64,000 nucleotides of DNA from Accumulibacter sp036625275 (GTDB lineage: Bacteria; Pseudomonadota; Gammaproteobacteria; Burkholderiales; Rhodocyclaceae): the NCBI RefSeq assembly GCF_036625275.1, contig NZ_JAZKUD010000006.1:1-64000 (forward strand), written 5' to 3'. This document shows positions 26,259 through 35,415 of this stretch, piece by piece. Made by a program: the position numbers and the translations under genes. Position 1 is the stretch's first letter. The number at the start of each line of letters is the position of its first letter. A model generated the notes under the pieces. The model worked only from the letters and a program-made list of their open reading frames with translations. It ran no database searches and had not been told where the DNA came from.

Positions 26259-28154
26259 TTGCTGGCTGGTCAGTTACCGTTGAATGCCACCGATCGCGAA
26301 CTGTCTCGCTTCCGCTTCCGGATCGCCCTGGCCGGGGTTGCGGTGTTCGCGGCTTTCGTTGTCCTGATCGTGCGCTTCGTCCATCTGCAGGTGCTGCAGC
26401 ACGCCTACTACACCACCCGCGCCGAGGACAATCGGATTTCCCTGGTGCCGATCGTTCCCAACCGGGGTGTCATCGTCGATCGCAATGGTACGGTCCTGGC
26501 CCATAATTACTCGGCTTTCACGCTGGAGATTACGCCCTCGAAGGTCGCGGACCTCGAAGCGACGATCGAAGGTCTGGGCAAGGTGATCGAGGTTCTGCCC
26601 AAGGATCGCAAGCGTTTTCGCAGGTTGCTCGAGGAGAGCAAGAATTTCGAAAGCCTGCCGATTCGCACGCGCCTGAGTGAGGAGGAAGTCGCTCGCTTTG
26701 CAGCCAACCGTTATCTCTTTCCCGGTGTCGAGGTCAAGGCGCGTCTGTTCCGCCAATATCCGCTGGGTCCGATCGCCGCGCACGCCATCGGCTATATCAA
26801 TCGAATCAACAAGCGCGACCTGGAGATCATCGAGGAAAACGAACAGGCGGCAAACTATAAAGGCACCGACCACATTGGCAAGACCGGACTGGAACAGAAG
26901 TACGAATATCAGTTGCATGGTCAAACCGGCTATGAACAGGTCGAAATCGATGCGGGCGGACGGGCCATTCGCAGTCTGTCGCGGACAGCACCGGTACAGG
27001 GCAACAACCTGACTCTGACGCTCGACATCAAGCTGCAGGAAATGGCCGAAAAGGCCTTTGGCGACCGCCGCGGCGCGCTGGTGGCGATCGAGCCCGCGAG
27101 CGGAGGCATTCTGGCGCTGGTGTCCACTCCTTCCTTCGACCCCAATCTCTTTGTCGATGGCATCCGCAGCGACGACTGGGATCTGCTCAACAACTCGCCA
27201 GACAAACCGATGCTCAACCGCGCACTGAACGGCGCCTATCCGCCGGGTTCGACCTTCAAGCCGTTCATGGCCCTGGCAGCGCTGGAAACCGGCAAGCGCA
27301 CGCCCGGACAGACGATTTCGGACCCCGGCTTCTTCAATTTTGGCGGGCACCAGTTTCGCGATGACAAGAAGGGGGGGCACGGCAGCGTCGATATGTACAA
27401 GTCGATCGTCCATTCCTGTGATACCTACTACTACATGCTTGCCAACGACATGGGCATCGACAGCATCGCTCGCTTCATGGGGCAACTGGGTTTCGGTCAA
27501 CGCACCGAGGTGGATATCGAGGGGGAATCGGAAGGTGTGCTGCCGTCGCCGGAGTGGAAGAAGCGTCGTTTCAAGCGACCCGAGCAGCAGAAGTGGTTTG
27601 CCGGTGAAACGATCTCGATCGGCATCGGTCAGGGTTACAATGCCTACACCCCGATCCAGCTGGCGCAGGCGACCGCCACCATTGCCAACAATGGGGTCAT
27701 GTTCCGGCCGCACCTCGTCAAGTACATCACCGATAGCCGAAGTGGCGAGCAGACGATGATCGAGCCGGAGCCGCTGCGCATCCTGCCGTGGAAGCGACAG
27801 AATGTCGAGACCATCAAGAAGGCCATGATCGGCGTCAACACCGCGGGCACTGCCGCGCGCGCTTTTGCCGGTGCCAGCTATGTCTCGGCAGGCAAGACCG
27901 GCACGGCGCAGGTTTTCAGCCTCAAGGGCGCGGAGTACCGGGCCTCGAGTGTCAAGAAGGAGTTGCGTGACCATGCGCTGTTCATTGCGTTTGCGCCGGC
28001 AGACCAGCCGAAGATCGCGTTGGCCGTGCTGGTGGAAAACGGGGGCTTCGGTGCCCAGTCGGCGGCACCGATCGCACGCATGGTTTTCGATTACTATCTG
28101 CTTGGCAAGCTGCCCAAGGGGGCAGCGCGGGAAGACGATGTCGAGGAGGACTAG
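26259..28154 (+). CDS. mrdA: Penicillin-binding protein 2 (peptidoglycan transpeptidase)
   Basis: Class B PBP of lateral wall synthesis, partner of RodA. Seen: one N-terminal membrane anchor (about residues 25-45), dimerisation domain with NRGVIVDRNGTVLAHNYS, active serine 331 in GSTFKPFMAL, SCDTYYYML (SxN-type motif) and K546-T-G in GKTGTAQVF. 631 aa. Start is TTG 26259, supported by GAGGG 8 nt upstream; no ATG is available in frame before the membrane anchor. Confidence 0.95.
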   Translation: MLAGQLPLNATDRELSRFRFRIALAGVAVFAAFVVLIVRFVHLQVLQHAYYTTRAEDNRISLVPIVPNRGVIVDRNGTVLAHNYSAFTLEITPSKVADLEATIEGLGKVIEVLPKDRKRFRRLLEESKNFESLPIRTRLSEEEVARFAANRYLFPGVEVKARLFRQYPLGPIAAHAIGYINRINKRDLEIIEENEQAANYKGTDHIGKTGLEQKYEYQLHGQTGYEQVEIDAGGRAIRSLSRTAPVQGNNLTLTLDIKLQEMAEKAFGDRRGALVAIEPASGGILALVSTPSFDPNLFVDGIRSDDWDLLNNSPDKPMLNRALNGAYPPGSTFKPFMALAALETGKRTPGQTISDPGFFNFGGHQFRDDKKGGHGSVDMYKSIVHSCDTYYYMLANDMGIDSIARFMGQLGFGQRTEVDIEGESEGVLPSPEWKKRRFKRPEQQKWFAGETISIGIGQGYNAYTPIQLAQATATIANNGVMFRPHLVKYITDSRSGEQTMIEPEPLRILPWKRQNVETIKKAMIGVNTAGTAARAFAGASYVSAGKTGTAQVFSLKGAEYRASSVKKELRDHALFIAFAPADQPKIALAVLVENGGFGAQSAAPIARMVFDYYLLGKLPKGAAREDDVEED

Positions 28155-28157
28155 CTG

Positions 28158-29264
28158 ATGTTGCCGCCGTTGCTGCACCGGATCTGGGTGCGCCTGGTCG
28201 AACACCTCGACGGGCCCTTGCTGCTGCTTACCGCATCGATCATGGCGACTGGTCTGGCCACCGTCTACAGTGCCACCTACGACGCCAGCAATCGCCTGCT
28301 GGCGCAGGCCGTGAACATGGCGGTGGGCTTTTGTGCGATGTGGCTGGTGGCGCAGTTGCCGCCGCAGAAACTGATGGGTTTCGGTGTGCCGCTCTACGTG
28401 CTCGGCGTGATCCTGTTGATTTGCGTATTTTTCTTCGGGGTCAAGGTGAATGGGGCAAGACGCTGGTTGTCGCTCGGGTTTACCCGCATCCAGCCCTCCG
28501 AGGTGCTGAAGATTGCCGTGCCGCTGATGCTCGCCTGGTACTTTCACAAGCACGAAGCGATGCTCCGATTCCGCCATTATTTCTTTGCCTGTCTGCTGCT
28601 GCTCGTCCCTTTCGCGTTGATTGCCAAGCAGCCTGACCTCGGAACGGCGATTCTCGTCGGGGCTGCCGGCTTTTACGTCATCTTTCTGGCGGGTCTGCCC
28701 TGGCAGGTGATCTTTGGCCTGTTCGCTGCGGCTGCGGCGGCAGCACCTTTCGTATGGACGATGCTGCATGACTACCAGCGCAAACGCATCCTGACCTTGA
28801 TCGATCCGGCCAGCGATCCGCTTGGGGCGGGCTATCACATCATCCAGTCGACCATTGCCATCGGCTCAGGCGGCACATTCGGCAAAGGCTGGCTGGAAGG
28901 TACGCAGACCCACCTTGAATTCATCCCCGAGCGCCATACCGACTTCATCTTCGCCGTTTTCTCCGAGGAGCGCGGTTTGCTCGGCAACAGCATTCTGGTG
29001 CTGCTCTACTTTCTGTTGATTGTCCGTGGCCTGATGATCGCCGCCAATGCCTCGACACTGTTCGCGCGTGTCATGGCCGGCTCGGTGACGCTGAGCCTGT
29101 TCACCTACGTGTTCGTCAACATGGGCATGGTCAGCGGCATTCTGCCGGTGGTCGGGGTGCCGCTGCCGTTCATGAGTTATGGAGGAACGGCGCTGGTGAC
29201 CCTGTCGGTTGGGATCGGCATCCTGATGAGCATCCAGACGCACCGGATGCTGGTTCGAAAATGA
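28158..29264 (+). CDS. rodA: SEDS peptidoglycan glycosyltransferase RodA
   Basis: Polytopic polymerase that acts with PBP2. Seen: about ten membrane segments, VNGARRWLSLGFTRIQPSE, the conserved KQPDLGTA, and the late loop FIPERHTDFIFAVFSEERG. 368 aa. Starts 3 bp after mrdA and overlaps rlpA by 4 bp. Confidence 0.95.
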   Translation: MLPPLLHRIWVRLVEHLDGPLLLLTASIMATGLATVYSATYDASNRLLAQAVNMAVGFCAMWLVAQLPPQKLMGFGVPLYVLGVILLICVFFFGVKVNGARRWLSLGFTRIQPSEVLKIAVPLMLAWYFHKHEAMLRFRHYFFACLLLLVPFALIAKQPDLGTAILVGAAGFYVIFLAGLPWQVIFGLFAAAAAAAPFVWTMLHDYQRKRILTLIDPASDPLGAGYHIIQSTIAIGSGGTFGKGWLEGTQTHLEFIPERHTDFIFAVFSEERGLLGNSILVLLYFLLIVRGLMIAANASTLFARVMAGSVTLSLFTYVFVNMGMVSGILPVVGVPLPFMSYGGTALVTLSVGIGILMSIQTHRMLVRK

Positions 29265-30331
29265 GGCGCGCGGAGTGTGGACTGGCTGGGCTGGCACTGG
29301 CCAGACGGCTGCCGTACACCGCGGCACTGTGCCTGTTGCCATGGCTCCTCGCAGCCTGTGGTGGTCAGCCATCGCGTCCGGCCGAGTCGGGATCGCGTAC
29401 GACCGAGCCGGCCAAGGCACCGGCGAAGATGGTCAGGAAGACGAACGTCCTGCAGAAGCGGGGGGGTGCCTATTACAAGGACGATGGCCCGGGCGACGAG
29501 TTCCCCGACAATCTCGACGAGATTCCCGACGCACAGCCGCGCCTTGAACCGCTGCATCGCTTTGCGAACCGGCCGTATGTCGTTCTCGGCAGGGCCTACG
29601 AGCCGCACGCCAGTCTCAGACCCCATCAGGAGCGTGGTGTGGCGAGCTGGTACGGCAAGAAGTTTCATGGGCAACCGACGTCGATCGGTGAACCCTACGA
29701 CATGTTCTCGATGACGGCCGCACACCCGACCCTGGCGATTCCCTCGTATGCCCGTGTGACCAACGTCAGCAATGGCAAATCAGTGGTCGTGAGAGTGACC
29801 GATCGCGGCCCCTTCCATGCCGATCGGATCATCGACCTCTCGTATGCAGCCGCTTATCGATTGGGTTACGTGGATAACGGCAGTACCCAGGTTGAAGTCG
29901 AGTCGATTCTGCCCGTCGGCGCGACGACGATGAGCTACGCGCAGGTGATGCCGACGCCACGCCCAGCGCGAGCGATGGTCAACCCGGTGGAACGAGACGA
30001 GATTGAACTGCTGGCGGCCAGACTGGGGTCCGACAAGGCGGTCACGCCATCCCCGCTGGTGAATGCGACGCCGGTGGTGGCTACCGCGTCCGTAGGCCTG
30101 CGCGGCGTCTTCCTGCAGTTGGGGGCTTTCGTCAGCGCCGAAAATGCCGAAAGCCTGCGCTCACACCTGTTGCGTGAACTGGACTGGCTCAACGAAGAGA
30201 TCCAGGTCAACGCCGGTGGCGGTATGCACCGCGTTCATCTGGGTCCGTATCCTAGCCGCGTCGATGCCGAAAAAGTGGCCGAAAGGATTCGTCTGGCGCT
30301 TGGGTACAAGCCTACCCTGGTGGCGCGCTGA
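29261..30331 (+). CDS. rlpA: RlpA-family septal/lateral lytic transglycosylase lipoprotein with SPOR domain
   Basis: Cleaves naked glycan strands. Seen: a lipobox signal peptide (LPWLLAACGGQ), double-psi beta-barrel domain about residues 125-220 with GVASWYGKKFHGQPTSIGE and VTDRGPFHADRIIDLSYAA, and a C-terminal SPOR domain (GVFLQLGAFVSAENAESLR to the end) that binds denuded glycan. 356 aa. ATGA overlap with rodA makes it part of the mre/mrd operon. Confidence 0.93.
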   Translation: MRRAECGLAGLALARRLPYTAALCLLPWLLAACGGQPSRPAESGSRTTEPAKAPAKMVRKTNVLQKRGGAYYKDDGPGDEFPDNLDEIPDAQPRLEPLHRFANRPYVVLGRAYEPHASLRPHQERGVASWYGKKFHGQPTSIGEPYDMFSMTAAHPTLAIPSYARVTNVSNGKSVVVRVTDRGPFHADRIIDLSYAAAYRLGYVDNGSTQVEVESILPVGATTMSYAQVMPTPRPARAMVNPVERDEIELLAARLGSDKAVTPSPLVNATPVVATASVGLRGVFLQLGAFVSAENAESLRSHLLRELDWLNEEIQVNAGGGMHRVHLGPYPSRVDAEKVAERIRLALGYKPTLVAR

Positions 30332-31249
30332 TCAGCCGTCGTCGTCAAGCGGGCGGAATACTCCCTGCACGACTTTCTTGCCTTGCTCGAGCTGCACCAC
30401 CTGGCTCCTGATTTCGAGCGGAATGCGCTTGCCGTCGCGAGCGAGCATTTCACTGCGTACCGACTCGACGCCAGTGGTCCTGGCCAGCCGCTTGCACAGA
30501 TCTCGAATGTTCAGGCTGTCGCCGTAGTGATGGGCGACTTCATTGGGTTGAACGCCGAGAAGCTGTTGCAATGGTCGACCGAAGAGTTTTTCCGCCTGAG
30601 GGTTGGCTTCGAGAATATTCCCGGTATGGGCATCGGAGATCAGGATGGCGTCACGCGCACTCTCGAACAGGGCGCGTCGCAGGTGGTTGGCGTCGCGCAG
30701 TTCTTCCTTGATCGAAAGCAGTTGGTTTTGCAGCAAGGCCTGGCTGACCAGACTGGCGACCGCATGAGCAAACAGTCGTTGCACCGAAGTCCAGGCTGAG
30801 TGCGGTCCAACACGCTCGATGCAGAGCACGCCCTGCAATTCGCCATCGGCATGAATCGGCGAGTTGATGACGGCACTGATGCCGTTCAACAGCAGATAGT
30901 CGTGGCTGAATTCCTGAGTGGACGGATGTTTCATCGCGTCATCGGCAACAATCGGTTCGCCCTTCTCAAGGGCCCGGAAATATTCCGGGTAGCGAGCCGC
31001 GCGCAGTGTCAAGCCGCTGCTATGCCGGTCGCGGGACAGCTCATAGAGATTGATGCATTCGAGGTTTTCTCCTTGCGCATTCAAGCCCCATAGACTGACG
31101 CGCTCGATATTCAGTATCCGGCTGGTGGTGGCGGTGAGCTGGCGCAGGGTTTCGTCGAGGTGATGTCCGGCAAATCCTCGTCTTGAGAGTTGCGCAAACG
31201 CGCCTTGCAGGTCAAGGGAGCTCGAAAGGGGTCGGAAGAGTGGCAACAA
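30332..31249 (-). CDS. GAF-PAS sensory protein without output domain
   Basis: A 305-aa soluble protein: a GAF domain about residues 25-175 (TSRILNIERVSLWGLNAQGE, INSPIHADGELQGVLCIER), a short linking helix, and a PAS domain about 190-300 (RDAILISDAHTGNILEANPQ). No kinase, GGDEF, EAL or HTH follows, so the signalling partner is unknown. It is tail-to-tail with rlpA with no spacer. It could be a truncated signalling protein or an adaptor. Confidence 0.75.
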   Translation of the reverse strand: MLPLFRPLSSSLDLQGAFAQLSRRGFAGHHLDETLRQLTATTSRILNIERVSLWGLNAQGENLECINLYELSRDRHSSGLTLRAARYPEYFRALEKGEPIVADDAMKHPSTQEFSHDYLLLNGISAVINSPIHADGELQGVLCIERVGPHSAWTSVQRLFAHAVASLVSQALLQNQLLSIKEELRDANHLRRALFESARDAILISDAHTGNILEANPQAEKLFGRPLQQLLGVQPNEVAHHYGDSLNIRDLCKRLARTTGVESVRSEMLARDGKRIPLEIRSQVVQLEQGKKVVQGVFRPLDDDG

Positions 31250-31409
31250 TGGAGTCCAGCAGCGCCCGCTTGCACGGGTATTTACATCCGGAAAAGTGCC
31301 TCTACTGTACGTTCAGGTCGGCCTGCCAGGATGTAAAGTAAATCACGGAAGTGAGGAATCTCCTGGCTAACCGGGTCGCAAAACGCATACGGATATGGCC
31401 GGAATGGCT

Positions 31410-31418
31410 TGCTATAAT
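31410..31418 (+). promoter_or_regulatory. Extended -10 promoter element for dacC
   Basis: TGC-TATAAT with the perfect -10 hexamer at 31413-31418, 26 bp before the dacC ATG. No clear -35 hexamer, as is usual with an extended -10. Confidence 0.65.
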
Positions 31419-31443
31419 CGCCGCTTTGCCAAGAAACCCAACC

Positions 31444-32577
31444 ATGCTCACGCTCCGATCCCTGCTCTTCGTTCTGTTTTGTCTTCCCCTTCTGGCCAGT
31501 GCCCAGCAATTGCCGACGCCGCCGGTTCTGGCAGCCAAGTCATGGCTGCTGGTCGAATCGGCGTCTGGACAGGAACTGACCGGACAGGCAGCTGATCAGC
31601 GCCTCGAGCCAGCATCACTGACCAAGCTGATGACCGCCTATCTGAGTTTTGCGGCGATCAGGCAGGGGACGATCAAGCTTGATCAGGCCGTACCGGTTTC
31701 CCAGAAAGCCTGGAAAACAGGCGGTTCGCGAATGTTCATCCAGGTCGGCACAGAGGTCAAGGTTGAGGATCTGTTGAAGGGCATGATCGTCCAGTCGGGC
31801 AACGATGCCTGTGTCGCACTGGCCGAAGCCATTGCCGGCGACGAAGGGAACTTCGCGCAGATGATGAATCGTGAGGCGCAGAGGCTGGGCATGAAAGGGT
31901 CGAGTTTTCGCAATTCTAGCGGCCTCCCCGATCCGCAGCACTACACGACGGCACGCGATCTGGCGATTCTGGCTGACGCCCTGATTCGTGATTTCCCCGA
32001 AGAGTACGCCAGGTACTACTCGATGAAGGAGTTTCGCTACAACAACATCCGGCAGCCGAATCGCAATCGCCTGCTGTATATCGACCCGACCGTCGATGGC
32101 CTCAAGACCGGTCACACCGAGGCGGCAGGCTATTGCCTGGTCTCGTCGGCAAAACGGGGATCACGTCGCCTGGTTTCGGTGGTGCTCGGTGCGGCATCGG
32201 ATAGCGCGCGCGCGCAGGAATCGCTGAAGCTGCTCAACTTCGGCTTCCAGTTCTACGATGCCGTTCAACTGTATGCGAAGAACGAACCGGTGAGCACGCT
32301 GAAGGTCTGGAAGGGCAAGGAGAATACGGTCAGAATTGGCTTTCCCAAAGACCTTGTCATGGCCGTGCCCAAGGGTTTCGGCCCCAAAATCAGGACCGAA
32401 CTCGTTACGCAGCAGCGGCTGATGGCGCCGGTCGCCTCCGGGCAGGTTCTGGGTACCCTGAAGGTCAGCATCGATGACAAAGCTTACGGGGATTACCCGG
32501 TGCTGGCGCTTGAGGAGGTTCCGGCAGCAGGCATGCTTGGCCGCATGATCGACAGCGTCCGTCTCTGGTTTAACTGA
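31444..32577 (+). CDS. dacC: D-alanyl-D-alanine carboxypeptidase (PBP5/6 family)
   Basis: Trims the terminal D-Ala of peptidoglycan stem peptides in the periplasm. Seen: signal peptide MLTLRSLLFVLFCLPLLASA, S58-x-x-K in SLTKLMTAY, SGN at 118, KTG at 221 in LKTGHTEAAGYC, then the PBP5 C-terminal beta domain and a terminal amphipathic anchor (MLGRMIDSVRLWFN). 377 aa. The start at 31444 gives the signal peptide. Exact dacA/dacC paralogue is not decided. Confidence 0.93.
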   Translation: MLTLRSLLFVLFCLPLLASAQQLPTPPVLAAKSWLLVESASGQELTGQAADQRLEPASLTKLMTAYLSFAAIRQGTIKLDQAVPVSQKAWKTGGSRMFIQVGTEVKVEDLLKGMIVQSGNDACVALAEAIAGDEGNFAQMMNREAQRLGMKGSSFRNSSGLPDPQHYTTARDLAILADALIRDFPEEYARYYSMKEFRYNNIRQPNRNRLLYIDPTVDGLKTGHTEAAGYCLVSSAKRGSRRLVSVVLGAASDSARAQESLKLLNFGFQFYDAVQLYAKNEPVSTLKVWKGKENTVRIGFPKDLVMAVPKGFGPKIRTELVTQQRLMAPVASGQVLGTLKVSIDDKAYGDYPVLALEEVPAAGMLGRMIDSVRLWFN

Positions 32578-32586
32578 CATCCGCAG

Positions 32587-32625
32587 GCGAGATTCGTGAG
32601 TCGCTGACGCGACTTTCACATCAAC
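32587..32625 (+). repeat. Dispersed intergenic repeat, copy C (tail fragment)
   Basis: GATTCGTGAGTCGCTGACGC followed by GACTTTCACATCAAC, matching only the tail of the element at 12851-12974 and its inverted copy at 20081-20202. It lies in the dacC-ybeD gap. Confidence 0.75.
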
Positions 32626-32645
32626 CAAAACGAGCCGGAGCACCG

Positions 32646-32915
32646 ATGTCTGACGATACTGACAGCCTGTTCGAGTTTCCTTGTGCTTTCCCGCTGAAGA
32701 TCATGGGGGCGGCCAGCGATGCCCTGGTGCAGGCGGTCCTCGAAGTCGTGCTGCGGCAGGCGCCGGATTTCGATGTCGCGACGATGGAGGTGCGTTCTTC
32801 ATCGGCCGGCAACTATCTGAGCCTGACCTGCACCATCCATGCCACCAGCAGAGCGCAGCTCGACACGCTCTATCAGGAACTGAGCAGCCATCCGCTGGTC
32901 AAGATCGTTCTGTGA
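32646..32915 (+). CDS. ybeD: DUF493 (YbeD-like) protein
   Basis: An 89-aa ACT-like-fold protein: FEFPCAFPLKIMGAASDALV at the start and LSLTCTIHATSRAQLDTLYQ in the middle, both family hallmarks. Function not established; it commonly lies between dacA/dacC and lipB, as here. Its stop overlaps the lipB GTG (GTGA). Confidence 0.85.
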   Translation: MSDDTDSLFEFPCAFPLKIMGAASDALVQAVLEVVLRQAPDFDVATMEVRSSSAGNYLSLTCTIHATSRAQLDTLYQELSSHPLVKIVL

Positions 32916-33595
32916 AGCCGGCCGGTCAGTGCGGCCCTGTCGATTCGGATGGCTTCGACAGCGATCCGGTGTCGATCGCCAGCTCGCTGCGGGTTCGTCA
33001 TCTTGGCTACACCGATTACCAGCAGACCTGGCAGCAGATGGTCCGCTTTACGGCTGCACGTAGCGAACAGACGGTCGACGAACTGTGGTGTTGCGAGCAT
33101 TCACCGGTGTTTACCCTGGGTCAGGCGGGTAAACCGGAGCATCTGCTGGCTGACCTGGGCATCCCGCTGCTGAAGACCGACCGGGGTGGCCAGATTACCT
33201 ACCACGGTCCAGGTCAGGTGGTGATCTACCTGTTGCTGGATCTGAACCGAAGGAGGCTGAAAGTGCGTGAGCTGGTAGCGGCGATCGAGCAGGCGGTGAT
33301 CGATCTGCTTGCCGAGTATGGCGTCGTTGCCGAGCGGCATGGCGGTGCGCCGGGGGTCTATGTGGGCGTGGCCAAGGTGGCGGCGCTCGGTCTGCGCGTC
33401 CGCAAGGGGTACTGTTACCACGGCGTCAGCTTGAACGTTGCGATGGACCTGTCGCCGTTTGCGGCAATCAACCCCTGCGGCTACCCTGGCCTGCCGGTGA
33501 CGCAGACACGCGATCTCGGCATCGCGCTGACTCCCGCACAAGTGGCCACGGCGCTGGCCGGACATCTCGCGGGACAACTGGAGTGCAGGCAATGA
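32912..33595 (+). CDS. lipB: Octanoyl-[ACP]:protein octanoyltransferase
   Basis: Moves octanoate from ACP to lipoyl domains. Seen: RGGQITYHGPGQVVIYLL, the family signature, GGAPGVYVGVAKVAALGLRV with the conserved lysine, and the C-terminal NPCGYPGLPVTQ. 227 aa. GTG 32912 is used because it overlaps the ybeD stop and no ATG lies before the conserved RHLGYTDY. Confidence 0.93.
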   Translation: MKPAGQCGPVDSDGFDSDPVSIASSLRVRHLGYTDYQQTWQQMVRFTAARSEQTVDELWCCEHSPVFTLGQAGKPEHLLADLGIPLLKTDRGGQITYHGPGQVVIYLLLDLNRRRLKVRELVAAIEQAVIDLLAEYGVVAERHGGAPGVYVGVAKVAALGLRVRKGYCYHGVSLNVAMDLSPFAAINPCGYPGLPVTQTRDLGIALTPAQVATALAGHLAGQLECRQ

Positions 33596-34584
33596 GCAGT
33601 CAGGATGATGGGCAGGCAGGGCAGGGGGCAACAAGAGCAGGTGCCAGGATCGCCGGCGTCAAGGAAAGGGGTGAACTGAAAACGGCTCGCATTCCCATCA
33701 AGATCGTTTCGCAGACGCCACAGCGCAAGCCTGACTGGATTCGAGTCAAGGCGGGTAACGATGCGGGTCGTTTCGGTGAAATCAAGAAAATGTTGCGCGA
33801 ACAGAAACTGCATACCGTCTGTGAAGAAGCCGCTTGTCCCAACATTGGCGAATGTTTCGGCCGCGGTACGGCGACCTTCATGATCCTCGGTGACATCTGT
33901 ACGCGCCGCTGCCCGTTTTGCGACGTCGGCCACGGCAAGCCGCTGGCACCCGACGTCAATGAACCGGCCAATCTCGCCGACAGCGTTGCCCGGCTCAAAC
34001 TTCGCTACGTGGTGATCACCAGCGTCGACCGCGATGACCTGCGTGATGGCGGCGCGCAGCATTTTGTCGAGGTCATTGCCGAAGTGCGGCGCAGATCGCC
34101 CGGCACAACCATCGAGACGCTGGTTCCCGATTTCCGGGGCCGTATGGAGCTTGCCATCGAGGTGTTCGGGCAGGCGTTGCCCGACATTCTCAACCACAAC
34201 CTGGAAACGGTGCCGCGCCTGTATCGCCAGGCCCGGCCTGGCGCCGATTACGCGCATTCACTGGCTTTTGTCAAAGGCTTCAAGGAGCGCTATCCGCAGG
34301 TGCCGACCAAATCGGGACTGATGGTCGGCCTTGGCGAGACCGACGACGAGATCCTCGAGGTGTTGCGAGACCTGCGTGCCAACCACGTCGATATGCTGAC
34401 GATCGGCCAGTACCTGGCACCTTCCGGCCATCACTTGCCGGTGCTGCGCTACGTTCATCCCGAGACCTTCAGGATGTACGAGCGGGAGGCGTTGGCGATG
34501 GGCTTCACCGGTGCTGCCTGCGGCCCAATGGTGCGCTCCAGCTACTGGGCGGATGTGCAGGCGCACAGCGCCGGTATGGCCTGA
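33592..34584 (+). CDS. lipA: Lipoyl synthase
   Basis: Radical-SAM enzyme inserting two sulfurs into octanoyl groups. Seen: the auxiliary-cluster cysteines in CEEAACPNIGEC, the radical-SAM motif CTRRCPFCDV, and the C-terminal RSSYWADVQ with the conserved Ser ligand. 330 aa. ATG 33592 overlaps the lipB stop (ATGA). Confidence 0.95.
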   Translation: MSSQDDGQAGQGATRAGARIAGVKERGELKTARIPIKIVSQTPQRKPDWIRVKAGNDAGRFGEIKKMLREQKLHTVCEEAACPNIGECFGRGTATFMILGDICTRRCPFCDVGHGKPLAPDVNEPANLADSVARLKLRYVVITSVDRDDLRDGGAQHFVEVIAEVRRRSPGTTIETLVPDFRGRMELAIEVFGQALPDILNHNLETVPRLYRQARPGADYAHSLAFVKGFKERYPQVPTKSGLMVGLGETDDEILEVLRDLRANHVDMLTIGQYLAPSGHHLPVLRYVHPETFRMYEREALAMGFTGAACGPMVRSSYWADVQAHSAGMA

Positions 34585-34601
34585 TCCGGGGTGTCTGCTG
34601 C

Positions 34602-35120
34602 TCAGCCGTAGCGGATGAAGCGCGCCGGATAGCGGGCCGTGGCCCAGGCCAGAAACAGATATTTGACCGTCTTGCCGATGCCGACTGCGATCAGGATGCC
34701 CAGCGTCGACACCTCGGCCAGCGCGCAGAAGAGCAGTGCGGGGGTCTGTGGGATCGGCGACCCGGCAATGATCAGCATGGCAATCAGACCCCAGCGCTGC
34801 AGCCATTCGCTGGCCGTTTGCCAGGCCTGCGAGTGCAGCAGTTCCGGGTAGTGCGAGACGATGAATTCCGACCCGAGGTACCGGAAGATCTCGACCAGTG
34901 CGGCGGCGCCACAGCCACTCGCGATGCCGCAGAGCAGGCCGAGCGTGCGCCAGCGCCTGGGTGAGAGCAGTACCGCCGGGATCAACACGGCGACGAAAGG
35001 AAAGGTGAAGGTCATCGTCGATGAGAAGGCGATCGCCGTCACCACCAGCGAATAGTAACGATGTGCCACGCTGCGCATCAGCAACCGTCGCAACCAGTCA
35101 GGAACAGTGTGCGTATTCAT
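34602..35120 (-). CDS. YqaA/DedA-like (VTT-domain) membrane protein
   Basis: A 172-aa protein with about four hydrophobic segments and the re-entrant pattern GSPIPQTPALLFCALAEVS seen in VTT/SNARE-associated DedA relatives, which may translocate lipids. Start ATG 35120 (MNTHTVPDWL) is a choice; an upstream in-frame ATG is at 35153. Convergent with lipA. Confidence 0.7.
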   Translation of the reverse strand: MNTHTVPDWLRRLLMRSVAHRYYSLVVTAIAFSSTMTFTFPFVAVLIPAVLLSPRRWRTLGLLCGIASGCGAAALVEIFRYLGSEFIVSHYPELLHSQAWQTASEWLQRWGLIAMLIIAGSPIPQTPALLFCALAEVSTLGILIAVGIGKTVKYLFLAWATARYPARFIRYG

Positions 35121-35415
35121 GCGGTCGAGCAGCCCGGCCGATCGATTTTGCATGCGCCGGCGGTGCGCGGCAGTCGCGCGGGCGCCAGCTCGATCGACGG
35201 GCGACTTGTGCGCGTGCCAACGCGCAGGATATGCTTACGCAGGCAAAGCTGGAGCTTTGCCAATTGCCACCGGGGAGTCACCATGCGACACCTTGCAGGA
35301 AGAGTCGGAATTGTAAGCGTTCTCTTGATCAGCAAGCAGGCGGTGATGAGGCTTGTTGACCGGTCTGGCCTACCATCGTTTTGGCTCTTGCGGCCACCTT
35401 GAGGAGTCAGATCCT
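35121..35415. other. Gene-free stretch before the second RlpA gene
   Basis: About 295 bp with no supported coding frame, repeat or clear promoter. The promoter for the downstream RlpA-like gene is presumably in it. Confidence 0.4.

Noticed and set aside
26274..28838. 854-codon open frame on the minus strand across mrdA/rodA
   Set aside because: Antisense shadow of two clear genes; no domain and skewed composition.
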